Source: Albugo candida
Lineage: Eukaryota > Oomycota > Peronosporomycetes > Albuginales > Albuginaceae
Assembly (NCBI GenBank): GCA_905220665.1
Contig: CAJNAR010000001.1
Coordinates: 248,001-312,000, forward strand
Direction: 5' to 3'
DNA: 64,000 nt
Shown here in pieces: positions 55,079-64,000 of the stretch. The position numbers and the translations under genes were made by a program. The notes below the pieces were generated by a model that was not told where the DNA came from, ran no database searches, and saw only the letters and a program-made list of their open reading frames with translations. Every line of letters begins with the position of its first letter. Position 1 is the stretch's first letter.

Positions 55079-57110
55079 TCAGATGTGATCCCAGGCATCT
55101 GTGGGCCAGCCTGGGTACTTCCACTCGTCAGCAGCGCCAAGCGCTGCAAGATTGCCAGCTGCTTGTAGTGCTGCTGCTGTAAGTGCTGCCGATGCAGGTG
55201 CTACTATTAAATTCTGGCAACTCTTTTGATTGTGGCCAATCTGGCGACAGTTTCCGCATCTTCTTTGTCGCTGTAAAGATTCAACATGCTCAAACTGTGA
55301 GGGGTCCTTCTGCGTGGTTGATGTAGGGATCCTCCTGTTTAGCGAACCAGCAGGTCGGCCACGAGCTCGGATTACAACAGGGTTGAGTACTGTGGCATCA
55401 GGTAGTGTTGCAAGGTGGTCACGAATCATCCGGCGGTGGAATTGTGATGCTTCATTGAATTCATTACGAATTCTCTGCAGATCTGCGTCAATGGATTCAT
55501 TGTTGTTTGCTTCCAGTAGTGTAACCGCACAAGCTGGCTGTACCAACCACCAATGCTGGTGGAAATCCTCGCACGCCAGCGGAGATGAATTGCGGAGGAG
55601 ATGCTTGCAGGGAATACCATGGGTTGATTGAAAGCTACCTGAGCATTCGCCTGCTACTTGTCGCTATTTGTATTGTTTGAAAGCCAGCTTCAATGCGGTC
55701 GCAGAAATCTTACCCATGACAGCAGCAAAAGTTGCCCCAAATTGTACATCAGCGGTAGCCCGATCCAATGCTGTTTGCTGATGAATTGATGCCTGCTGAC
55801 CCTCACAGGCAAGCTTGCATACTGTCTCCACTGTCAGAAGATCGCCATTGGATGCCCGAATCCAATTTTTCAATGTTACATGTGCACCCTCTACTCGTGA
55901 AGTTGTGGTATTCCCAAAATGCAGCTTGCCACGCAAGAGGTAATCCACAAATCGTTCTTTGTAAATTAGCCATGTCTCTTCAAGATATGTCATGACATGA
56001 TGGAGGAATTCGGTGCGCATTGATGCCAGCTGGGCCTCGTAGTTCTCTGCAGTTTTTGACGAGACAAGTAGATTCCATGATTGGTTAAGCTTCTGAAAAG
56101 CTTCCATTGATGCAAAGGTTTTTCGCTGCTTGCTCAGAATATTCTTGCTGATGGGCCAGCGACACAGCAAAAAATTTGCATCTGGGAAGACTCTCTCCAG
56201 TGCATTCATCAGCGCTAGCTCGCGATCAGTGACAAACGTAGTATATGTTGGCAGAGAGAACCTGTTGAGATCCTCACGGATGAGGCGCACGGCCCAAAGG
56301 TAGTTGTTCTCGCCTTCTGCTGACATGAAGCAGTATGCAAATGTGAAGCTTTCGCCAGTAGCGGTAACTCCAACAATATGTGCAAGCGGTAGACCGAAGC
56401 GATTAGTCTTGTACGTTGAGTCAATGAGCCAGATCTTGTTGGCGCTGTATTTGCTACAGATTTCTTTTGCAGACGCAGAAACAATAAGCAGGTGAGTAAT
56501 CTTGCGCTCATCATCAAACTGGGTGAAGTATGGAGTGGAGGCATTCCCTTCCAAGCTGTCAAGTAGGGCAGCAAGTGATGAGCATCCACCCAAAACACGC
56601 CGTCGCTCGGCTTGCTTGATGTTGTAAATGTCACGGGGTGTGACAAAGACATTTTGCCTTCTAATGCTTGCCACAATGCGGACAGGTGGGAGACCATCAA
56701 GGATAATACCAAGAACCACAGCGCGCTGTTCATTAGTGAGTTGTGGATGAACCTTAGGGTCCACAAAAGCTTCATGGTTGTGGCCATGCATGCCAAGCTC
56801 TACCAGCCATTCAAGTTCTGCACGCCGACGAATCAACAAGCTAAACTTGCAAGCGGTAGCGCGACTTCCTCGTATGCGTTGACGCTGTTGTTGTTGTTGT
56901 TGTAAAGAAGTGGTCCGTAGTCTTCCACTGCAAGAGCGTGCTAGGTCAAGTCCTTTTGACTTCTCCAGAGTGTTTGTTCCCAACGTATCTGGTGCGCAAG
57001 ATGGTCATTATATACCCTTCATCTTGGAAAAACTTGTTAACCGCATCACGGGCTTCCTTCAAAGTACCAAATACATGGTCAGGAAGAGATTCAAGGTCAA
57101 GGGGGTTCAT
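55079..57110 (-). pseudogene. MULE transposase, broken by a frameshift and one in-frame stop
   Basis: The N-terminal part (from MNPLDLESLPDHVFG, about 57107) has a FAR1/WRKY-GCM1-like DNA-binding region (EARDAVNKFFQDEGYIMTIL). It must shift one base near 56960 to join the main frame, 56983-55664. That frame contains the MULE DDE domain: WLIDSTYKTNRFGLPLAHIV (first Asp), TFVTDRELALMNALERVFPD (second Asp) and a later Glu in FGNTTTSRVEGAHVTLKNW. It ends at a single TAG (55664-55666). Beyond it the same frame continues for 194 residues with a SWIM zinc finger (CSGSFQSTHGIPCKHLLR) and a CCHC zinc knuckle (CGNCRQIGHNQKSC). A (CAA)n run encodes Gln7 near 56900. The protein is therefore probably not made whole. 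Confidence 0.85.
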
Positions 57111-57208
57111 CGTTGATACGATAAGGCTGACAAAGACTGATATGAGTGGAGATCGGAAGGTGGAAAGAAGATGGCAAGAAGATGGCAACTATGAACTTGG
57201 CAAAGGTG

Positions 57209-57311
57209 AGTTATTCTGTATTAAAAAATACTGTATCGCGACTCCCCTGTATGCCACTGGAGGTCTGTGATTGGCTGGAAATATGGGGGTGATGGGTCGT
57301 TAGCGGATCCC
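57209..57311 (-). repeat. Right terminal inverted repeat
   Basis: The reverse complement reads GGGATCCGCTAACGACCCAT followed by CACCCCCATATTTCCAGCCA. It matches the left end with few differences over about 100 bases once the left tandem unit is removed. Confidence 0.85.
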
Positions 57312-57340
57312 TAAAATAATGCGCTACTTCTTTTGTACTG

Positions 57341-58660
57341 TACAGTACCCTACCAAAAAGATTGTCGTTTTATCTTAAGCCATATTTTTTAGATCAAACC
57401 AAGCGCACTTTAACCACAGTTACACAACCATTTTCAGCTCAATGTCTCTCTAACTTTCAACACTTGTTCTAATGAATATGAAGAAGTGTTTTCCCAAGAA
57501 TAATTGATATAGCTTACGGTTTAGACATTTTATAAATATTGGAGTATGGGTTATGCTACTAACGAGTTGATCCACCATTTGAAATAAGAAATGCCTTTGA
57601 GGGTGTCGACTAATCTTTGCAAACAATCTTTATCTATCTTGGACCAAAACAAACATCTTGAATTTGATGACACAATTCTTCTTCATTTTTTGCCATGGGA
57701 AGCTTCTGGATCTGATTATTGAGTCTCGCCCACACATCTTCTATTGGGTTCAGGTCTGCGGAATTTGATGGTCAATTCAGCTTTGCAATGCCTCTTTCAT
57801 CCCTCCATTTCTTAGGTGCATTGCTTCGATGGATTGGAGTACCGTCTACCATAACACTGTATCATTGTGCTCAGCCCAAAATCTACCCAATTCAATATCA
57901 TAGACTTGTTCAACAAAGTCAACTGCTGTCCGCCTATTCCGACCCTCGCGGGCCAATCGACGCTTCTTTTTTCCTTGAAAGGTACCCATACCATCGCTGA
58001 ATAGCGCCCTGATCTGAAATAGGGCGCTCGACAGTCTAGATTGTACATTTCATAGGCTGTTCTCCAGACAAGCGGCTTGCGGAGATCCTTGCCAATTTTA
58101 CAGCTGGCTTCATCTGTCCAGCAGACCAAATTCCAGAACTGCATAGTTGCATTTTGTGTTTCCGTGCAAGGTCCAATCGACAGGAAATATGCTTTGCACT
58201 GAAAAATGGCTTCTTGGGAGCTACGCGAGAAAATTGTCTAATTTCATGAAATCGCCTTATTGTTGTTGACGCGCTGAATTGGACAGTCATTTTGTTGGTG
58301 ATGTCTTGAAGTGTTGCCCGACTATCTTCCTTGATTTGCGGACCAAGTGCCCAACATCCCTTTCATCGAGTTTTTTTGGTCGTCCTGGGCTTTTCGTGGG
58401 AATAACACTGGATTCTTTGCGGTAGTGCTTAAAAATGCGCTATACTTGTCTTTGACTGATTCCGAAATGAGATGCAATCAAGGAAGTTTTTTGACCAGCC
58501 AACTTCATTCCGACCAGACGGCTTCCATCCTTAATAGATAAGGTTTTAGTTTCCAGAGTTTGAGTGGCCATAGTTCTATTATTGGGAAGTGAGGCAAGTG
58601 TACGGGAAGGCGGCGCGTCGTCAATTGAAATTTCAAATATAAAAAACGACAATCTTTTCA
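57341..58660 (-). mobile_element. Tc1/mariner element, degenerate
   Basis: Ends share the inverted repeat AAAAGATTGTCGTTTT (left 57356-57371, right 58643-58658 in reverse). The minus strand carries a Tc1-type transposase in pieces. There is a start MATQTLETKTLSIKDG (58571), an HTH with QKTSLIASHFGISQRQ, GRPKKLDERD and then broken frames. The catalytic part is MVDGTPIHRSNAPKKWRDER and, after a stop, NSADLNPIEDVWARLNNQIQ (the DLNPIE block with the second acidic residues). Several stops and shifts make it inactive. It sits in copy B of the duplication just beyond the GCGCTACTTCTTTTGTACTG anchor, where copy A has unrelated short sequence. Confidence 0.75.
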
Positions 58661-58943
58661 GCTTCTGATCAACGTGGACGTATCGATCTGAAGTGCTCAA
58701 CACAAAACGCAAGTCATGGGGTCAGAAGGACTTGAGATCATTCATTCGTAAGCGATAATTAGTAGCGCCATTTTCTTTTCACCTTAAATGTGTGTGGATT
58801 AATTCTTGCAGTAGAGAGATACAAAGCATACAGGCGATCAAATAAGTTGTGATTAAACTCGGTATACAAGCTGAGACGATTCAAAAGTCATTCAAAGCCA
58901 AGTACATTAACTTTAATATACCGCTCCACTCCTGAAGAGCACA

Positions 58944-59631
58944 TTATCGAGTTCCTTGGCGAGGTCGTGCGAAACCTTCTTCTTTAGACTCATCAACATA
59001 ATCTTCTTGCTGGGTGCAAATCCGTAAAACCTCTCGTTTACTCGATTCTTGCAGATAACCACCCACGAAAAGCTCATCCAAGATGTAATACGCCTATAAA
59101 TTCAAAAATTTGCGACACACTCCAAACAGAATGAATGGTGAATCCACTTACTTTGTGAAAATTGAAAATGATATCCAACTCGCAAACCTTTGAAACAAGT
59201 GTTAAAATCATTCCAGAAAGTCACAAGCTGACTCACATTTCCGAAATAGCGATCTAAAACTTCGACGTAAAGATGGATCGCCTCCAAAGTGATCAATTCA
59301 TTCTCATCTTTTGAGATGCAAGCGATGAAAAACAAGCTAGCATATCTAAAACCAAGTCGAAAATACATTGGAGCAACAATCCAAGTAAATTATATGAACC
59401 TTTTGTAGACGATTTTTTTGTCTTTGAATTCGATAAAGTTGCATTGTTTCGGCGGACGAGATAAGACCAAGGTAGTAATTTCTCGAATCATTCTAGCTTT
59501 CTCCTTTATAGTGGCATTGATATACCATTTGGCTAATCGAGTCTTTCCTTGTCGACTCACCAATAAGATCGATTCAATCTACATCTCCGCTTATTCGCCG
59601 GTAAGTCTATCAAATAAAATGCGCTTACCAT
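58944..59631 (-). CDS. AP1S: AP-1 complex sigma subunit, five exons, start codon alone in exon 1
   Basis: Exons (minus): 59631-59629, 59578-59400, 59345-59237, 59187-59152 and 59093-58944; introns 50, 54, 49 and 58 nt; 158 residues, the standard AP-1 sigma length. Landmarks: [60 protein letters not shown] and FHKAYYILDELFVGGYLQES. This small subunit stabilises the clathrin adaptor core and helps bind dileucine cargo signals at the trans-Golgi and endosomes. The longin fold and the C-terminal extension after KREVL favour AP-1 over AP-2 or AP-4. The coding part of exon 1 is just ATG, followed directly by a 50-nt intron; no other in-frame ATG fits the conserved N terminus. Confidence 0.9.
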
Positions 59632-59769
59632 GATCCAATTTTAATTATAATTATTTTTCGCTAGTACTACTACCTCATTATTGGTTGAAATAAGCTAATT
59701 TCCTACTTCTGATTGGATCTGACATACATTCACCTTAGCATACAATCCTATACACGAGAAATAAACGCG

Positions 59770-62593
59770 ATGACAGACCCGAGAGCGTCAGAAGAGTATC
59801 AATGGTTACCAAGTACGTTGACATGTCTAGAAAGAGGATCACTCTTAATACGGAGAATCAATTCTGATCGACTGGCGCTCGACCCAAGACTTATCACGTT
59901 GTATCAAATGCCTTCCAGCAAAACGAATGATTTGGAGGAGAAGGAATGCATGCAAGAAGAGCACAAAGAAGGAGATGACGGCATACATTCTTCCGATCAA
60001 TTTAGTACTAATCCGCTGGATATAAATCAAGAAGAATCGGACGATACTGACGAAAGTTTTGAGCATCTCGAAATCGATCCACTTTACGATAAATCGCAAT
60101 TGAAGCACACAAAGTCGCAACCGGCTAATCGTCTAGTCGTATGGACACATCGATTTCATGAGACGCTACAAAACTCGCTTCAGGCTGCTTTGTTTGCAAA
60201 ACATTCTCCAGAGGATGGGGTCTTATTATCGATCGCCCCACGGTACGAGCAGATCGTGATGTTGAAGACGCGATATCATGAACCTTTTGTAGCATTTTTT
60301 GTGTGGCTCCTTGGTATATGAAAACTTTGGAACGATTGTTTATCCCACGGAGCTCAGCACGAGTTTGGAATGCTGCATCAAAACTGCTTGTTCAGATGGA
60401 TTCGATCATTGAGAAGCGGTACGCTTTATTCAGAGCATTATCTATCCGTGCTGATACCACACCGATACCACTTAATAGCTTTGATGGAAATGCGTGTGTC
60501 TTTGACTGTGGTCTTGTAGACGGTATCAAACGATTGTATGACAAGTCGCTAGTGTATGATGAGTTCTGTGGTGAGTTGTGTAACACGTCGCGTTTTTGCC
60601 TGACGTGCGATATCATAGAGGGGAAAATGGCTTCCATCGCGTATTCTCAGCATCAACTTCCTTCCATGCAGTCTGCGTTTGTCATGAGTTCCACCATAGC
60701 GTCATGGCTTGCATCATCAGAATCTAGTATCGCCATTATAATAGCTCCAGACAACCAGCAATTGAGTGTGTATGCAACATGCTGCGCCATATATTGCATG
60801 CCACAAAGAAAAATTCCGGCCAATGTGGGCACAGAGATATTCGAGATGTGAGATGATGCGCTCAATTTGTAGATGATAGACTGATTGTGTGATTTGTTGT
60901 TTGCAGATATCAACATCAAATTTGTAATGCTGAAAGTTGGCCATCCAAGTTGCAACGTACATTCAGTGTCATCGAAGCTAGGAATTTGCTGTATTACAAT
61001 GCTTTGCCTAGACCCCAAACACGCTTTATCATGGACTTTCAGACCTTGCTTGATTGGAGAGATGAACTGGTGGAGAAAAGTGTTGCCATTCATCCACTTG
61101 ATTCCATATACCGCCTCAATGGATGTGCTATTGTCATTGCGAGCCAGCCCATTTATATTCATGATTTGACCATTTTTGCATGTGGAGTACACGCACAAAG
61201 GCTTTCCAACTCTCTGGCGAACGGAAATGGAGTCTCTGAACACTCAAACGATGACGATTTGGAAGAGAAAGCAGCTTTTTCTTACGAGGAAGCAGGAGTG
61301 TATCGTCCATATTTCGTGCTGCAGAACGAATCAGGGCTTCTATTCTCCAGCTTGGTCAGAGGCGTGAGGGATATAAAGATGGACATGACGTCGCATTCTT
61401 TCGCTGTGATGAAGAGTATGGAACGGTGTGCCGATTTCACACTGCGTATGTACCATCTGCCACGCGGAGATAAAGGAAAGCACTTACTTGAATGCCGGCT
61501 ACATTCAACTTTGTTGCTGGAAAAGCAGCTACCAAATAACGACGGGACTTTTGAGATATTGCTGACCTTGAAGAATGGAGACTTTGACTCTGTTTCAGCT
61601 TCACATCGACTGCCCTCAGATTTTACGATAAGTTTACGATATGGTAGACGCAAAGAAGATTTTCCCCCTGAGCAGAGCAGCTCGTCCGAAGATGATGACG
61701 ATCATCAGGACGAGTATTCTTACCCCTTTGACGCTAATCAAGGAGGTCAACAATCTTGGCAGACTATCTCGGAATATCCATTAAAAGAAGCGGAGTACGA
61801 CGGTCCATCGTCAGTGTCATTTCCATTTGATGAGCATGTGCATTCATATCACGGCGATGCGTTTCTTGAAAAGATTGATGTTGTTCGACGAGTTTGCCAG
61901 GGTCGAGGAGAGCTTTTTCTGGTGGCACATGTTTTATTATTGGAGCCTTCAGAACGGCAATTGTTTCCGATTTACCAGCTCTTTGAATTTGTATTACCAG
62001 AGGCTATATACTTCCAGCTCAAAGAAATGGGAGCGAGTCAAGGCGTTTTGGATGCGATCGGATCGAGTCGACGGCTAATCTCAGGTAAGAACTCTCTTGA
62101 TTGAAATTCTCGATGCCAAGCAAAGTATCTTTCTTCTAGAGATGACATTTGATGAACGGTATGCACGCTGGCTGCAGCATCTGTACGACAATGACGCAAG
62201 TACGCTGCGCCTTGATAGTAATGCAATGCTTCTCACGTTCACTTGCTTCTATGTATCAGATATCATGGATCCGATGTTAGATGCTGAGGTTCGTGAAATC
62301 TTTCGATGAAATGGTCATTCTCTTATCGAATCGCTTTATAGACGTGTCGAGCAATTGCAAGTGGAGATATTCCACCACCAAACGAGTTCTGTGTGGGCGC
62401 ATTTCGAACGGGAGTGACCGGGTCTTCGGACCAGCTTAGTCGATCAACTTTGTCCAATAGCACTCGAAAAGTGTACGTCACGCTGCATGGTGATGAAATT
62501 GTGTCTTATGGCTCAATTCCCTCAGTCGTGGAGCAACCCAGTCGCTCATTGATCAGCTTCCAACATATCGGTTCTCCGCTGTTCAGTTCGTAG
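59770..62593 (+). CDS. PTEN-like/C2-domain protein, probably an inactive phosphatase relative
   Basis: Exons 59770-60313, 60364-60847, 60907-62084, 62140-62288 and 62342-62593; introns 50, 59, 55 and 53 nt; 868 residues. Residues about 130-365 resemble the phosphatase-like part of auxilin/GAK and tensin proteins. The segment SAFVMSSTIASWLASSESSI is followed by IAIIIAPDNQQ in place of the HCxxGxxR loop, then WPSKLQRTFSVIEARNLLYY. A C2-like region follows (about 370-520), then an acidic Ser/Asp-rich stretch (SSSSEDDDDHQDE) and a C-terminal domain that I do not recognise. The Cys and Arg of the catalytic loop are absent, so it would be inactive. No J domain is present, so auxilin itself is unlikely. 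Family placement is moderate; exon joins are good. Confidence 0.55.
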
Positions 62594-62972
62594 AACAAAA
62601 GCTCCCCAAAGCGAAAAATCCAGAGTTTGTGACTGCTTCTCGTCGATATAAACCCCATCTCATTCTTCTCCCCCGTTTGTAGCTGTTTGATTTGTAGGAG
62701 CACTTTTCGGGAAGGTGACAATGTCAAATCGCTTCCGTGTTTCCATTCGTACCACAGGCAATGTGTCGACGCGTGGCTATCACTCAACAAAGTGTGTCCA
62801 TTATGTCAGTTCAGCATCGATCATACGATACAATGAGTCGGAATGTGAGCCTGTGAATCAGGCTCTTGCTTTGCATGGTTTTTAGTAAGAACAACTACTC
62901 TGAATTGTGGACGGAAGGAATTTTGGTGACTGGCCACTTCATGTCTGGATGTGCACGGTAGACGACAGTCAT
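62506..62972 (-). CDS. Hypothetical 124-residue protein overlapping the convergent gene
   Basis: Exons (minus): 62972-62899, 62850-62827 and 62782-62506, with introns of 48 and 44 nt. It starts MTVVYRAHPDMKWPVTKIPS and includes CLWYEWKHGSDLTLSPSRK and KLWIFRFGELLFYEL, which looks like a beta-rich folded domain. No family recognised. If the stop is right, its last 88 bases are antisense to the last exon of the PTEN-like gene. An alternative reading of the first exon also stays open, so the 5' structure is tentative. Confidence 0.42.
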
Positions 62973-63196
62973 TCTCGCGCATGACACGGAGCAGGGAAAT
63001 GTCACTTTTTTATGCGAGAGAAATTGTAGTATTACAGGGAACATAAGGGATACGGTAGTCTATCTCGATGGAAACTTTGAATTTAATTATTTGCGCGCCA
63101 TTTGTAACTTCAACAAAGGAATCTAAAATATTACTGATTGATACGGTAGGCGTATACAGTACTATACTTATTAGTATACATCTTGATTTCTCCAGA
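62973..63196. other. Divergent intergenic region
   Basis: Contains the presumed promoters of the hypothetical minus-strand gene and the thioredoxin gene. No motif stands out. Confidence 0.3.
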
Positions 63197-64000
63197 ATGA
63201 ATGTGGTTGGAATCCAAGGAGAGAGCGATTGGAATACGCAATTAAGTAAAGCCGGAGGGAAACTCGTCGTAGCAGATTTCTCAGCTACATGGTATCATAC
63301 AAATCATACCGTTTTGAGTAGCAAACGATATCATAGTGATATATAGGTGCGGCCCGTGTCAATACATCAAGCCGATCTTTGAGAACTTTAGTCGGCAATA
63401 CACCGACGTTGTGTTCTTAAACGTATACTTTTATCATATTACATAGGTGATCTCAATATTCACTAATTTACAATTCTGTAGGTGGATGAGGCACAAAATC
63501 GATCATTGATCCAGTCTTTAGGTACGCTACATCTCAACCCCCGCAGAATCTCATCGCTACGGAACAGGTGTGCGTGGATTCCCAACGTTTCAATTGTATA
63601 TCAATAAATCAAAAGTGGATGAATTGGTTGGCGCTGACACAAATTCGCTGCGTGATAAAATCGAACAATGGCGTCAATCCGCATTCAATCCGTTTGCATC
63701 GGCAGGAGTGTCGCTGGGTGGACAATCAGCTTTTTCGGAAGATCCACGAGAAGCTCGACTTAAACGGTTGGCGAAGATGGACGCATCTGCTAAGAATACT
63801 GATATCGTGTGCGATGCAAGTGGCTCCTGTCGACTCCCTTCAGAATATGAAGCCGGAAATGCGGAAGATTTGGGAAAAACTCTGAGCGAAGAATTTCTCA
63901 CTCAGTTGAAAGAAATGGGATTTACACAAATTCGAGCACAGAAAGCGTTATTAGCGACCGGATCCGAAGGACTTGAGGCTGCTATAAATTGGATTGGAGA
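63197..64000 (+). CDS. Thioredoxin-UBA protein, 3' end outside window
   Basis: Exons 63197-63291, 63347-63422, 63482-63521 and 63568 to the window edge; introns 55, 59 and 46 nt. The N-terminal thioredoxin domain has VVADFSATWCGPC, with the active-site WCGPC split by the first intron, then IFENFSRQYTDVVFLNVDEA and GVRGFPTFQLYINK with the cis-Pro. After a polar linker a UBA domain begins near residue 215 (LTQLKEMGFTQIRAQKALLA, GLEAAINWI), which binds ubiquitin. Thioredoxin proteins with C-terminal UBA, and often a following UBX or PUB domain, link redox and proteasome or p97 functions. Whatever follows lies beyond the window. Confidence 0.9.

Larger units (their letters stand above)
54833..57311 (-). 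mobile_element. Mutator-like DNA transposon with long terminal inverted repeats
   Basis: Both ends carry inverted repeats of about 100 bases starting GGGATCCGCTAACGACCC (left 54833-54956, right 57209-57311 in reverse). They are flanked by the direct repeat TAAAATAA (54825-54832 and 57312-57319), probably the core of a target-site duplication of eight to nine bases. The element is 2479 bases and holds a minus-strand MULE transposase in broken form. Copy A of the surrounding duplication has the corresponding unfilled sequence near 51275 (AATTGTTAAATTATGCGCTA). The left flank also has about 60 bases not in copy A (54768-54824), perhaps part of an earlier insertion. MULE assignment comes from the transposase, SWIM finger and long TIRs. 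Confidence 0.88.

Noticed and set aside
1..64000. Bacterial origin for the window
   Set aside because: Spliceosomal introns and eukaryote-only families occur along most of its length; only the dehydrogenase looks bacterial.

Overview
The window looks like compact nuclear DNA from a small-genome eukaryote, most likely an oomycete of the Albugo (white rust) kind. The evidence is closely packed eukaryotic genes on both strands; spliceosomal introns that are almost all 44-62 nt with GT...AG ends; eukaryote-only families (mago, SmD2, KDEL receptor, DHX16, GCP5, AP sigma, ORMDL, dolichol kinase); and flagellum/centrosome genes (RABL2, GCP5) expected of a zoospore-forming organism. The lineage is inferred from style and content and was not tested by a search. 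Exon joins were made by eye from reading frame, splice consensus and family similarity.

Layout. 1-5.8 kb: ataxin-10 (cut by the window edge), Rab5-like GTPase, ORMDL, mago nashi (six exons) and an E2F partner DP protein. 5.9-10.9 kb: two unrecognised small genes, a DUSP12/YVH1 phosphatase divergent from an intronless D-2-hydroxyacid dehydrogenase, and an unrecognised membrane protein. 12.3-15.0 kb: ankyrin-FYVE protein facing a KDEL-receptor-like protein. 15.2-25.9 kb is unlike the rest: one secreted two-exon protein among broken coding sequence, including a clearly decayed bacterial/mitochondrial-type leucyl-tRNA synthetase and a possible ARM-like relic. 26.3-35.5 kb is intact again: a PH-(SnoaL-like)-C2-MAP kinase fusion, dolichol kinase, RABL2, a SNAPC1-like subunit and SmD2. 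36.2-50.1 kb: a two-TM coiled-coil protein, a triple LysM protein, a head-to-head pair of Ctr-type copper transporters (one fused to a heavy-metal-associated domain), GCP5, the spliceosomal helicase DHX16/Prp2 and the F1-ATPase chaperone ATP11. 50.2-58.7 kb is a repeat and transposon zone: a kinesin pseudogene whose tail and 3' flank exist twice, one copy having received a tRNA-derived SINE, a Mutator-like element and a Tc1/mariner element while the other keeps unfilled sites. 58.9-64 kb: AP-1 sigma adaptin, a PTEN-like/C2 protein overlapping a convergent small gene, and a thioredoxin-UBA protein running off the end.

Functions are mostly housekeeping: vesicle traffic (Rab5, KDEL receptor, AP sigma, FYVE), ER lipid and glycosylation control (ORMDL, dolichol kinase), RNA processing and transcription (mago, SmD2, DHX16, SNAPC1, DP), cytoskeleton/cilium (GCP5, RABL2) and copper handling. 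I saw no CRISPR array, rRNA gene or convincing free-standing tRNA gene.
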